Shown here piece after piece: positions 48,071 to 55,848 of a stretch of DNA of 64,000 nucleotides. The stretch's first letter is position 1. Every line of letters starts with the position of its first letter. Made by a program: the position numbers and the translations under genes. Where the stretch lies: the NCBI GenBank assembly GCA_030652475.1, contig JAUSAO010000045.1, forward strand, positions 27,484 to 91,483, given 5' to 3'. Below the pieces are notes generated by a model. That model saw only the letters and a list, made by a program, of their open reading frames with translations. It had not been told where the DNA came from and did no database searches. The stretch is from Gallionella sp. (GTDB taxonomy: Bacteria; Pseudomonadota; Gammaproteobacteria; Burkholderiales; Gallionellaceae).

Positions 48071-49621
48071 ATGAGACCGGACGAATTTACCGCTGATTTT
48101 CCCGAGTTGCCCGGAGCCCTGCCGATTCGGCGCGGCAGCGTGGATGCAAGCCGGTTTCGCGACGGGTGTGCACAAGTGCGCCATGGCGGCGGCAGGCTGG
48201 TGGCGTTGTGGGGTAGCGATGAACGGGCAGACGACGCGGGCTATGCGCTGCATGTTGCACTGATCGACAGCACAGGTATGTTGTGTCTGACGCTGCCGGT
48301 GAGTGCAGAACGCCCGGCTTATCCGGATATCAGCGACCTGTTTCCCGCCGCAAGCCGCATGCAACGCGCCGTCGCCGATCTGCTCGGTTTACACGCCAGC
48401 GGTGCGGACGACCAGCGCAAGTGGTTGCGGCATGCGAGCTGGCCGGGCAATGTGCACCCGTTGCGCAAAGACTTTGACGGTAGGTGTGCGTTTCCGGCGG
48501 AAACCGATGGCTATCCCTTCGTGACGGTGACGGGTGACGGTGTTCATGAGATTCCGGTCGGCCCGGTACATGCGGGAATTATTGAACCCGGGCACTTTCG
48601 TTTTTCCATCATCGGTGATCGCGTATTGCGTCTGGAGGAGCGGCTGGGCTATAAGCATAAGGGTATCGAGAAGCGTTTTGAGAGTATGAGTCCGGAGCAG
48701 GGGGCAAAACTCGCCGGCAGGGTGAGTGGCGACAGCACCGTGGCCTATGCCTGGGCCTATGCGATGGCGGTGGAAAGTATCGCCGGAATCACGCCGCCGG
48801 ATCGTGCGCTGTGGATGCGCGCGTTGTTTCTGGAACGGGAACGGGTTGCCAATCATCTGGGCGATCTGGGTTATCTGGGCAACGATGTCGCGCTGTCGTT
48901 CGGCTTTGCGCAATTCTGGATATTGAAAGAACAGGTGTTGCGCAATAATGCGGCCTTGTTCGGTCATCGTTACCTGATGGACAAAATCATCCCGGGGGGC
49001 GTGACCATCGGCCTGCAGATGCCGGACAAGCGCGTGATTATTGAAGAGTGCAGCATGCTGGAACGCGAATTGGGCGTGCTGCGCAGCATTTATGAAGAGC
49101 ATGCCGGCGTGCAGGATCGATTTATCGGCACAGGACAGGTGACCCCGGCACTGGCGGCCCAACTCGGGCTGTGTGGCTTGCCGGGACGCGCCAGTGCGCA
49201 GGCCTGGGATGCGCGCGTGCAGTTCCCGTGCGCGCCCTACGATAAGCTGGATGTACAGATGATGACGCATGCCAATGGCGATGTGGCTGCGCGTGCCGCC
49301 CTGCGTTTTGATGAGCTGTTCGAATCGTTGCGCTTGCAGCGTGAGATTCTGATCAATCTGATCGGTGGCGATGAACTGTCCAAGCCCGTCAAATCGTTAC
49401 CCGGCCATGCTTTTGGTGTCGGCATGATCGAGGGCTGGCGCGGCGAGGTGATGGTGGCGATTCATACTGATGCATTGGGCAGGCTGGCACGCGTACATCC
49501 GCACGACCCTTCGTGGCAGAACTGGCCGGTGCTGGAACATGCGATCCTCAACAACATCGTGCCGGATTTTCCGCTGATCAATAAATCGTTCAATTTGAGC
49601 TACGCCGGACAGGACTTGTAA
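48071..49621 (+). CDS. hyfG: Hydrogenase-4-like large subunit (NuoC-NuoD fusion) lacking nickel ligands
   Basis: The 516-residue protein fuses a NuoC-like N-terminal domain (about 1-130) to a NuoD/hydrogenase-large-subunit domain. In [NiFe] hydrogenases two CxxC pairs bind nickel; here the first reads GRVSGDSTVAYAWA (Ser219 and Ser222), and the C terminus (VPDFPLINKSFNLSYAGQDL) has no CxxC. It therefore cannot be a nickel hydrogenase and fits the Ehr (energy-converting hydrogenase-related) type, which shares this trait. Confidence 0.88.
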   Translation: MRPDEFTADFPELPGALPIRRGSVDASRFRDGCAQVRHGGGRLVALWGSDERADDAGYALHVALIDSTGMLCLTLPVSAERPAYPDISDLFPAASRMQRAVADLLGLHASGADDQRKWLRHASWPGNVHPLRKDFDGRCAFPAETDGYPFVTVTGDGVHEIPVGPVHAGIIEPGHFRFSIIGDRVLRLEERLGYKHKGIEKRFESMSPEQGAKLAGRVSGDSTVAYAWAYAMAVESIAGITPPDRALWMRALFLERERVANHLGDLGYLGNDVALSFGFAQFWILKEQVLRNNAALFGHRYLMDKIIPGGVTIGLQMPDKRVIIEECSMLERELGVLRSIYEEHAGVQDRFIGTGQVTPALAAQLGLCGLPGRASAQAWDARVQFPCAPYDKLDVQMMTHANGDVAARAALRFDELFESLRLQREILINLIGGDELSKPVKSLPGHAFGVGMIEGWRGEVMVAIHTDALGRLARVHPHDPSWQNWPVLEHAILNNIVPDFPLINKSFNLSYAGQDL

Positions 49622-49623
49622 GC

Positions 49624-50160
49624 ATGTACCAGATCATCAGACAGATTCTGAAAACCGGCATCAAGACCGAGGCGCCACCTCAGCCCGACGATGCGCTGCG
49701 TGTCGAGGCGCAGCGTTTGCAGGAAACGATATTGCGTCATGTCGGACGTGCGCTGGCCATACGTCATGTCGATGCGGGTTCCTGCAACGGTTGCGAACTG
49801 GAGATACACGCGCTCAACAACGCCTATTACAACATCGAAGGCCTGGGCATCAAGTTTGTCGCCAGCCCGCGCCATGCGGATATGCTGCTGGTGACCGGTC
49901 CGGTCTCGCGGCATATGGAGATCGCGCTCAGACGTACTTATGAGGCCACCCCCGAGCCCAGACTGGTGGTCGCCGTCGGTGATTGCGGCTGCGATGGTGG
50001 CCTGTTTTCCCCGGTCGATGAACAGTGTGGCAGCTACGCCAGTTGCGGCAGGATAGCCAATGTGATTCCTGTGGATGTCGCGGTGCCCGGTTGTCCGCCC
50101 ACGCCCATCATGCTGATGCAAGCCATACTCACCGCCGTCACCAGCGGCGGCAAAATTTGA
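49624..50160 (+). CDS. hyfI: Hydrogenase-4-like small subunit HyfI (NuoB-like)
   Basis: The 178-residue protein retains the NuoB-type [4Fe-4S] ligands: Cys54 and Cys57 (GSCNGCELE), Cys121 (GDCGCDGG) and Cys157 (PGCPPTP). So the cluster next to the large subunit is intact although nickel is lost there. It ends the 11-gene operon. No ferredoxin-like HyfH/NuoI gene is present in the cluster. Confidence 0.9.
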   Translation: MYQIIRQILKTGIKTEAPPQPDDALRVEAQRLQETILRHVGRALAIRHVDAGSCNGCELEIHALNNAYYNIEGLGIKFVASPRHADMLLVTGPVSRHMEIALRRTYEATPEPRLVVAVGDCGCDGGLFSPVDEQCGSYASCGRIANVIPVDVAVPGCPPTPIMLMQAILTAVTSGGKI

Positions 50161-50188
50161 TCTCCCGTTTCTTGTGTCTGTGTATTCT

Positions 50189-50410
50189 ACCCGGATTGCT
50201 CATTAGCTGAATCTAACCCATCCCCGCCCCAACCCTCCCCTTTCACGCTAGTGCGAGCAGCTTGCTGCCGCACTCGGCGGGGATGCCCCTTGCGGGTACA
50301 AGAGGAGGGGGAAGGCAGACACAGTGGCATACTCTCCCCCCTTCAAGGGGGGAGTTGGAGGGGGGATGGGGAAAGAATTTCCCAATGGACAATTTGGGTT
50401 CAAGTGTAGA
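50189..50410. repeat. Composite G/C-rich palindromic repeat, copy A
   Basis: From CCCGGATTGCTCATTAGCTGAAT, then CCCATCCCCGCCCCAACCCTCCCC, an insert of two small hairpins (AGTGCGAGCAGC...CGCACT; CCCCTTGCGGG), AGAGGAGGGGGAAGGCAGACACAG, and CCCCCCTTCAAGGGGGGAGTTGG. It is the inverted counterpart of copy B near 54.6 kb. The rest of the 342-base gap is the chrA leader; no gene is supported. Confidence 0.82.
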
Positions 50411-50502
50411 TAAACGTAACCCCGGGGATAAGGCAGCCTCCCCGCCTCAAGACATCTCATCGTCCAAGGCCTGCTCTTGATTGGCTATTCCAGGGAGGAA
50501 TC

Positions 50503-51855
50503 ATGGACGCACCGCAGCAATTTTCCGACGTAACGCAACCGCCCGAACAGGTGACGTTTGCGCAATCTTTCCGCTATTGGCTGAAGCTGGGCTTCATCAG
50601 TTTTGGCGGTCCGGCCGGACAAATCTCCATGATGCATCAGGAATTGGTGGAAAGACGCTGCTGGATTTCTGAGCGACGTTTCCTGCATGCACTCAACTAT
50701 TGCATGCTGTTGCCGGGCCCGGAAGCGCAGCAACTGGCCACTTATATCGGCTGGCTGATGCACGGGGTGCGCGGCGGCATCATGGCGGGCGTGTTATTCG
50801 TGTTGCCGTCGCTGTTTATTCTGATTGCGTTGAGTTGGATTTATCTGTCGTTCGGCAATGTGCCTGCGGTGGCAGGTGTTTTGTACGGTATCAAGCCCGC
50901 AGTAACGGCTATCGTGGTGTTCGCCGCATGGCGTATCGGCTCGCGTGTGCTCAGGAACGGTATGTTGTGGAGCATGGCTGCCGCCGCGTTTCTGGCGATT
51001 TTTGTTTTTCATGTCCCGTTCCCGGCCATTGTGCTGACGGCTGGCATACTCGGTTATATCGGCGGTCAAATAGTGCCGGATAAATTCAGGGCAGGGGAAC
51101 ATGGTTCATCGGGCAGAGATTACGGCCCGGCGCTGATCGACGACCACACGCCACCACCGACCTATGCGCAGTTTTCGAAAGCACGCGTGTTGAAATACAG
51201 TCTTGCCGGCTTGGCGCTGTGGGCATCACTGATAGGCATATTGGCAGCGCAATACGGATGGAGCGGAGTGTTGACGCAGATGGGCTGGTTCTTCAGCAAG
51301 GCTGCACTGTTGACTTTCGGTGGTGCATATGCCGTGTTGCCTTATGTGTATCAGGGGGGTGTCGAGCACTATCACTGGCTTAGCGGGGCGCAAATGATCG
51401 ATGGGTTGGCGCTGGGAGAGACGACACCCGGGCCATTGATCATGGTGGTGGCCTTTGTCGGTTTTGTCGGAGCCTGGTCAGCTGAATTGTTCGGCGCGGA
51501 GAATTTGTTGCTGGCGGGTACGGCGGGTGCAATGGTGGCCACGATATTCACCTTTCTGCCCTCTTTCCTGTTTATCCTGATTGGCGGCCCACTGGTGGAA
51601 GCGACGCATGGCGATCTCAAATTCACCGCGCCGCTCACTGCCATCACCGCCGCCGTGGTAGGGGTTATTCTCAATCTGGCGGTGTTCTTCGCCTACCACG
51701 TATTGTGGCCGCAAGGTTTCACCGGCGCGTTTGAATGGATATCGGCGCTGATCGGTATCGCCGCTTTTGTCGCACTGTTCCGTTTCAAGGTCGGCATCAT
51801 GCAGGTGATCGCTGTCTGCGCTCTGGCGGGAATGAGCCTGGAATTATTAGCTTGA
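50503..51855 (+). CDS. chrA: ChrA-type chromate/anion transporter
   Basis: The 450-residue protein carries two CHR domains (about 25-200 and 225-445) with the family motifs FISFGGPAGQISMMHQELVE, MLLPGPEAQQLATYIGWLMHG, and in the second half KAALLTFGGAYAVLPYVYQ and LALGETTPGPLIMVVAFVGF. This is the long, two-domain form. Known members export chromate in exchange for or alongside sulfate. In this sulfur-oxidation context export of sulfate or sulfite is a possible role (inference). GGGAGG-like site before ATG 50503. Confidence 0.93.
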   Translation: MDAPQQFSDVTQPPEQVTFAQSFRYWLKLGFISFGGPAGQISMMHQELVERRCWISERRFLHALNYCMLLPGPEAQQLATYIGWLMHGVRGGIMAGVLFVLPSLFILIALSWIYLSFGNVPAVAGVLYGIKPAVTAIVVFAAWRIGSRVLRNGMLWSMAAAAFLAIFVFHVPFPAIVLTAGILGYIGGQIVPDKFRAGEHGSSGRDYGPALIDDHTPPPTYAQFSKARVLKYSLAGLALWASLIGILAAQYGWSGVLTQMGWFFSKAALLTFGGAYAVLPYVYQGGVEHYHWLSGAQMIDGLALGETTPGPLIMVVAFVGFVGAWSAELFGAENLLLAGTAGAMVATIFTFLPSFLFILIGGPLVEATHGDLKFTAPLTAITAAVVGVILNLAVFFAYHVLWPQGFTGAFEWISALIGIAAFVALFRFKVGIMQVIAVCALAGMSLELLA

Positions 51856-51933
51856 GCAGCGTGCTACATACCGTCCTCTACTTAAGGCATAGGGCGGCAA
51901 GTAACACGATAGAGTTGATTAAAAATGGAACGA

Positions 51934-51949
51934 TAGCCCGTTAGGGTTA
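51934..51949. promoter_or_regulatory. 7-2-7 inverted heptamer, site 3 (first soxYZ)
   Basis: TAGCCCG-TT-AGGGTTA lies about 95 bases upstream of the first soxY. A looser ACCC...GGGT pair follows at 51974-51989. It shares the right half-site with the sites at 23834, 34020 and 54880. Confidence 0.55.
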
Positions 51950-52037
51950 TTCCCGCTGTGTCAGTAAGGCGATACCCTCCATCGGGGGTTGTTATTTGAT
52001 TTTATTCGCTGCTTATGGGGAGGGTGATTTGGTAAAC

Positions 52038-52496
52038 ATGGAACGTCGCAAGGCGCTCAAGACGGGGGGCGGCCTGGGGTTGCTGGGTGTGTTGGCCGTT
52101 TTGGGTTTGATACCCGGTTTGGCTTGGGCCGGGATAGGGCGGGCAGCGCTGGAGGCAGGCAATTTGAGCGACGCCTTCGATGCACTGGGGGTTACCATCC
52201 CTGAAAATAGCGAACTGATCAGACTGACGGTGCCGGATGTCGCCGAAAATGGGGCTGTAGTACCCGTTACTGTGGAGAGTTCTCTCGCGCACATCGAACA
52301 AATTTCCATTCTGGTCGACAAAAACATCAACGTCCTGGCAGCAAATTTCATTATTCCCAAGGGCGTCGCCGGTTTTATTACTACCCGTATCAAGATCGGG
52401 CAGACCGCAACGGTCGTTGCACTGGTCAAGGCAGACGGCAAATTCTATCGCGCATCCAAAGAAGTACAGGTAACTCAGGGCGGCTGTAGCGCATAG
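52038..52496 (+). CDS. soxY: Thiosulfate oxidation carrier protein SoxY, copy 1
   Basis: The 152-residue protein has a Tat signal (MERRKALKTGGGLGLL) and the SoxY core (VPDVAENGAVVPVTVES). The swinging-arm C terminus ends TQGGCSA with carrier Cys150. The usual SoxY end is GGCGG, seen in copy 2. ATG 52038 is chosen; GGGGAGGG stands 11-18 bases upstream and TTG 52029 is a possible alternative. SoxZ follows. Confidence 0.9.
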   Translation: MERRKALKTGGGLGLLGVLAVLGLIPGLAWAGIGRAALEAGNLSDAFDALGVTIPENSELIRLTVPDVAENGAVVPVTVESSLAHIEQISILVDKNINVLAANFIIPKGVAGFITTRIKIGQTATVVALVKADGKFYRASKEVQVTQGGCSA

Positions 52497-52536
52497 ATGA
52501 GATATTTCATTTCACAACAATTCAGGACGAGCAGAC

Positions 52537-52848
52537 ATGGGTGAAGCAACCAGAATTCGCGCCACAGCTAAAGATGGGCAAACCGAAGTGAAAATGCTGA
52601 TGCAACACGAGATGGAGACCGGGCAGCGTAAGGATGCCGCAGGCAATAAGATACCCGCCTGGATTATCACCGATGTGAAAGTATTGCACGAAGGCAGAAC
52701 CGTGCTGGAAGCGCAATTCGGTACGGCGGTATCAAAAAATCCCTATCTGGTTTTTCGCTTGATGGGCGGTGTCAAAGGGGAAAAAATATCTGTGCTGTGG
52801 ACCGATAATCGGGATGACAAGCGCATGGATGAAACGGTCATCGATTGA
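52537..52848 (+). CDS. soxZ: SoxZ, copy 1
   Basis: The 103-residue protein has the SoxZ immunoglobulin-like sequence IRATAKDGQTEVKMLMQHEMETGQ and RTVLEAQFGTAVSKNPYLVFRLMG. It forms the soluble heterodimer with SoxY in the periplasm. Like other SoxZ it has no signal; it is exported as a SoxYZ complex. Confidence 0.93.
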   Translation: MGEATRIRATAKDGQTEVKMLMQHEMETGQRKDAAGNKIPAWIITDVKVLHEGRTVLEAQFGTAVSKNPYLVFRLMGGVKGEKISVLWTDNRDDKRMDETVID

Positions 52849-52924
52849 CCGTGCAGGAGAGGGATGCCCGAGTCGGGTGTTACCAGGGGTGGTTGTGTTG
52901 GTCAACTAAAGTGAGGATAAGAAA

Positions 52925-53230
52925 ATGATTATGTCTCGAACGCTGCTCGTTGTTTTTGGAATGCTGTTTTGCACTGCCGCTCAGGCTGAAGTCGATAAAC
53001 ATGCCCGCAATCTCGCTGCGTCCTGCTCTGCCTGTCACGGCACGGACGGCAACAGCGAAGGCGGTATGCCGGTATTGGCCGGGCTGGATAAGGCGCTGTT
53101 CGTCAATCAGATGAAGGATTTTAAATCGGGGGCACGGCCTGCAACGGTGATGCATCAGCATGCCAAGGGTTATACCGATGAGGAATACGAATTGCTGGCT
53201 GACTTCTTCTCCGCGCAGAAACGCCACTAA
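52925..53230 (+). CDS. fccA: c-type monoheme cytochrome, FccA/SoxE-like
   Basis: The 101-residue protein has a signal peptide (SRTLLVVFGMLFCTAAQA) and one heme site CSACHG (Cys34, Cys37, His38), with Met76 as likely second axial ligand. It lies just before the flavoprotein of sulfide dehydrogenase, so it is most likely its cytochrome partner. GAGGATAAG precedes ATG 52925; ATG 52931 is also possible. Confidence 0.82.
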   Translation: MIMSRTLLVVFGMLFCTAAQAEVDKHARNLAASCSACHGTDGNSEGGMPVLAGLDKALFVNQMKDFKSGARPATVMHQHAKGYTDEEYELLADFFSAQKRH

Positions 53231-53280
53231 ACTCGTGCCTCAGGGTACCTCAGAAATCAAACAGATCAAGGGAGTCCAAT

Positions 53281-54558
53281 ATGTCATTCAGCCGTCGTGA
53301 TTTTTTGAAAGCCAGTGCAGCCGGGATTGTAATCGGTGCATTTCCGGGACTTGCGTTCGCATCCAGCGAACTTATCAAGAAGAAAGGCCAGCGTGTCGTC
53401 GTCGTCGGTGGCGGATTCGGTGGTGCCACTGCCGCGAAATATATCCGCAAGTGGAGCAATAACAAGATTGAAGTGGTGTTGATCGAGCGTAACCCCATGT
53501 TCATCTCATGCCCGATGAGTAACACCGTGTTGGGCGGCGGTCGTACCATCGACGATTTGACGATGAGTTATGACGAGCTTAAGAAAAAGTACGGTATCAA
53601 GCTGGTCAAGGGTGAAGTGACCGCGATAGATCCGGAAAAACAAACGGTCATGCTGGCCAACGGTCATCTGAAATACGATCGCTTGATCGTCTCGCCGGGC
53701 GTGGATTTCATGTATGACAAGGTTGAAGGTCTGAACGAGAGCGTGGCGAACATAAGTATCACGCACGCATGGAAGGCGGGTGCGCAGACCGTCCTGTTGC
53801 GCAAGCAGCTGGAAGCCATGCCGGACGGCGGCGTTTTCGCAATCAGCATCCCCAAGGGCCCTTATCGCTGTCCACCTGGGCCGTATGAGCGCGCATGTCA
53901 GGTCGCCCACTATTTCAAGCAAAACAAACCCAAGTCCAAGGTGCTGATACTGGATGCCAATCCGGACATCGTTTCCAAGAAGGGATTGTTCATGGCCGCC
54001 TGGAATGAGCTTTATCCGGGTATGGTGGAATACCGGCCTAACGCGCTCGTCTCCAAGGTGGACGTGGCCAGCAAGACTGCAAAGACCGAGTTCGATGATG
54101 TTAAAGCGGATGTCTTGAATGTCTTGCCGCCGATGAAGGCCGGTGCGGTGGCCGACATGGCAGGTCTGGCCAATGTGGATGGACGCTGGTGCGGCGTGGA
54201 TTTTCTGACGTATGAATCCAAGGTGCACAAGGGCATACACGTTATCGGCGATGCCGTTTCGGCAGCGTTGCCGAAGTCGGGGCATATGGCTACGTCGCAG
54301 GCGAAAGTCTGTGCGGCAGCCGTTATCGAGTTGATGCAGGGCAAGCAACCGGACCAGAATCCGACCATCGCCAATACCTGCTACAGCATGGTGAGTGGCA
54401 ATGAGGCCGTGCATGTGGCCAACGTGTATCGTTTCAATGTCGAGAAGCAGGCCATGGTCGCGGCAGAGGGGGGCGGCGTGTCGGCCAAACGCTCGGAACT
54501 TGAGGGGGCTTTTGCCGGATATTGGCTGAAGAACATCCTGAACGACGTCTTGCTTTAA
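53281..54558 (+). CDS. fccB: Flavocytochrome c sulfide dehydrogenase, flavoprotein subunit (SoxF)
   Basis: The 425-residue protein has a Tat signal (SRRDFLKASAAGIVIGAF) and FAD motif RVVVVGGGFGGATAA. The redox-active disulfide partners of the family are Cys197 (PYRCPPGPYERA) and Cys367 (NTCYSM). It oxidises sulfide in the periplasm and reduces the adjacent cytochrome, complementing the quinone-linked SQR. Confidence 0.93.
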   Translation: MSFSRRDFLKASAAGIVIGAFPGLAFASSELIKKKGQRVVVVGGGFGGATAAKYIRKWSNNKIEVVLIERNPMFISCPMSNTVLGGGRTIDDLTMSYDELKKKYGIKLVKGEVTAIDPEKQTVMLANGHLKYDRLIVSPGVDFMYDKVEGLNESVANISITHAWKAGAQTVLLRKQLEAMPDGGVFAISIPKGPYRCPPGPYERACQVAHYFKQNKPKSKVLILDANPDIVSKKGLFMAAWNELYPGMVEYRPNALVSKVDVASKTAKTEFDDVKADVLNVLPPMKAGAVADMAGLANVDGRWCGVDFLTYESKVHKGIHVIGDAVSAALPKSGHMATSQAKVCAAAVIELMQGKQPDQNPTIANTCYSMVSGNEAVHVANVYRFNVEKQAMVAAEGGGVSAKRSELEGAFAGYWLKNILNDVLL

Positions 54559-54570
54559 CCAAAATTAGCC

Positions 54571-54710
54571 ATTGGAAAATTCTTCCCCCATCCCCCCTCC
54601 AACTCCCCTCTTGAAGGGGGGAGAGTATGTCATTGTGCCTGCCTTCCCCCCTCCTCTTGAAGGGGAGGGTTGGGGTGGGGATGGGTTAAATTCAGCTAAT
54701 GAACAATCCG
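54571..54710. repeat. Composite G/C-rich palindromic repeat, copy B (inverted relative to copy A)
   Basis: CCCCCATCCCCCCTCCAACTCC, AGAGTATGTCATTGTGCCTGCC, CTCTTGAAGGGGAGGGTTGG and ATTCAGCTAATGAACAATCC are in order the reverse complement of copy A, without its central insert. Together A and B flank chrA-soxYZ-fccAB. Confidence 0.85.
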
Positions 54711-54726
54711 GGTTTAATTGAGCCTT

Positions 54727-54770
54727 ACGCACACGCCATGATCTCCCGGATCATGCCGTGTGCGTTTTTT
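54727..54770 (+). terminator. Intrinsic terminator after fccB
   Basis: ACGCACACG pairs with CGTGTGCGT and, inside, CATGATC pairs with GATCATG, around a TCCCG loop. TTTTTT follows. It lies 170 bases after the fccB stop, beyond the repeat. Confidence 0.9.
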
Positions 54771-54879
54771 ATTCGGCGTAACAACAGGCGTGTCAGGGCG
54801 GCACAGACGTTTTTATGAAATCGCTGGAATCATTCTGAATCATGCCCTGGCGTTGCTTGTTGCATAAACGGAGGAATAA

Positions 54880-54895
54880 TAACCCCAAGGGGTTA
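54880..54895. promoter_or_regulatory. 7-2-7 inverted heptamer, site 4 (tusA-dsrE)
   Basis: TAACCCC-AA-GGGGTTA is a perfect 7-2-7 palindrome about 130 bases upstream of tusA, in a 459-base gap whose other contents are repeat copy B and the fccB terminator. Confidence 0.6.
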
Positions 54896-55017
54896 TTTTG
54901 ATGACTCTTCATGAGTATGGACGTTGGCAGGTGAATTGTTTTTAATGCACGGTGGTTTGCGCTGCAGCATTTTTTGTATTGCGGTTATTTTTATAATTAA
55001 TTTAGGAGAACAAATAA

Positions 55018-55245
55018 ATGAATTTTGATAAAGAATTTAATGCCAGCGGCATGTCCTGCCCGTTGCCTATCGTGAAGACAAAAAAGGCACTGGTGGATAT
55101 GGCCAGCGGCCAGGTACTCAAAGTTATCGCCACCGACAGCGGTGCGGTGAAAGATATGCAGGCATTTGCCGATCAAACAGGCAATACCCTGTTGTCGACC
55201 TCTGAAGAAGGCGGCGCATATGTTTTTATGATGCAGAAAAAATAA
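55018..55245 (+). CDS. tusA: TusA-family sulfurtransferase carrier
   Basis: The 75-residue protein has the family's catalytic SGMSCPLPIVKTKKAL (Cys14 in CPxP). TusA receives sulfane sulfur from rhodanese or DsrE2 and passes it to DsrEFH or the Hdr-like system in sulfur oxidisers. It is preceded by AGGAG and followed 51 bases later by a dsrE-type gene. Confidence 0.95.
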   Translation: MNFDKEFNASGMSCPLPIVKTKKALVDMASGQVLKVIATDSGAVKDMQAFADQTGNTLLSTSEEGGAYVFMMQKK

Positions 55246-55296
55246 TCTCCCGCTTTAAACCGGAGCCGCGTTTTTAACAAATTTCTAAGGGTGAGT

Positions 55297-55767
55297 ATGA
55301 CTACCAAAAAAATGGCGATTATCGCCACCAAGGGCACGCTGGACATGGCCTATCCGCCGTTTATTCTGGCATCCACCGCCGCAGCACTCGGTTACGACGT
55401 GCAAATTTTCTTTACTTTTTACGGTCTGCAATTGCTGCGCAAGGATTTGTCGAATGTGATGATCAGTCCGCTGGCCAACCCCGCAATGCCGATGCCTATC
55501 CCGATGCCGGTAATGGTGCAGATGCTGCCCGGCATGGAATCCATAGCGACCATGATGATGAAGCAGAAGCTCAAGAAACATGGCGTCGCTTCGCTTGAGG
55601 AATTGCGCGACCTGTGCCTGGAAGCCGATGTCAAGTTCGTTGCCTGCCAGATGACAGTTGATCTGTTTGAGTTCGACAAGAGCGAATTCATCGAGCCGGT
55701 CGAATATGCCGGCGCCGCAGCGTTCTTCGGATTTGCCGGAGAGACGGATATCTGTCTGTTCGTGTAG
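55297..55767 (+). CDS. DsrE2-like sulfur carrier (DsrE/F family)
   Basis: The 156-residue protein has the DsrE2-type N terminus MAIIATKGTLDMAYPPFILASTAAALGYDVQIFFTFYGL and the C-terminal GFAGETDICLFV. Cysteines 107 and 117 (DLCLEADVKFVACQMT) are candidate persulfide sites. The hydrophobic Met-Pro segment (AMPMPIPMPVMVQ) is typical. Start ATG 55297 has TAAGGG upstream; GTG 55291 is less likely. tusA-dsrE2 pairing is a known sulfur-trafficking unit. Confidence 0.9.
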   Translation: MTTKKMAIIATKGTLDMAYPPFILASTAAALGYDVQIFFTFYGLQLLRKDLSNVMISPLANPAMPMPIPMPVMVQMLPGMESIATMMMKQKLKKHGVASLEELRDLCLEADVKFVACQMTVDLFEFDKSEFIEPVEYAGAAAFFGFAGETDICLFV

Positions 55768-55848
55768 CAGATTGTTTCAACCGGGTAGTGGCAGTATCAG
55801 GCAGTAAAATTTATTAATAACACAAATTAAATATTCAGGGAGATTTGC

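Noticed and set aside
48071..50160. Functional [NiFe] hydrogenase or full NADH dehydrogenase
   Set aside because: Nickel-binding cysteines are missing, no maturation genes are present, and no NuoEFG or NuoI is encoded.
50416..50430. Fifth 7-2-7 site at TAACCCCGGGGATAA before chrA
   Set aside because: The half-sites abut with no 2-base centre and the right half reads GGGATAA rather than GGGTTAT.
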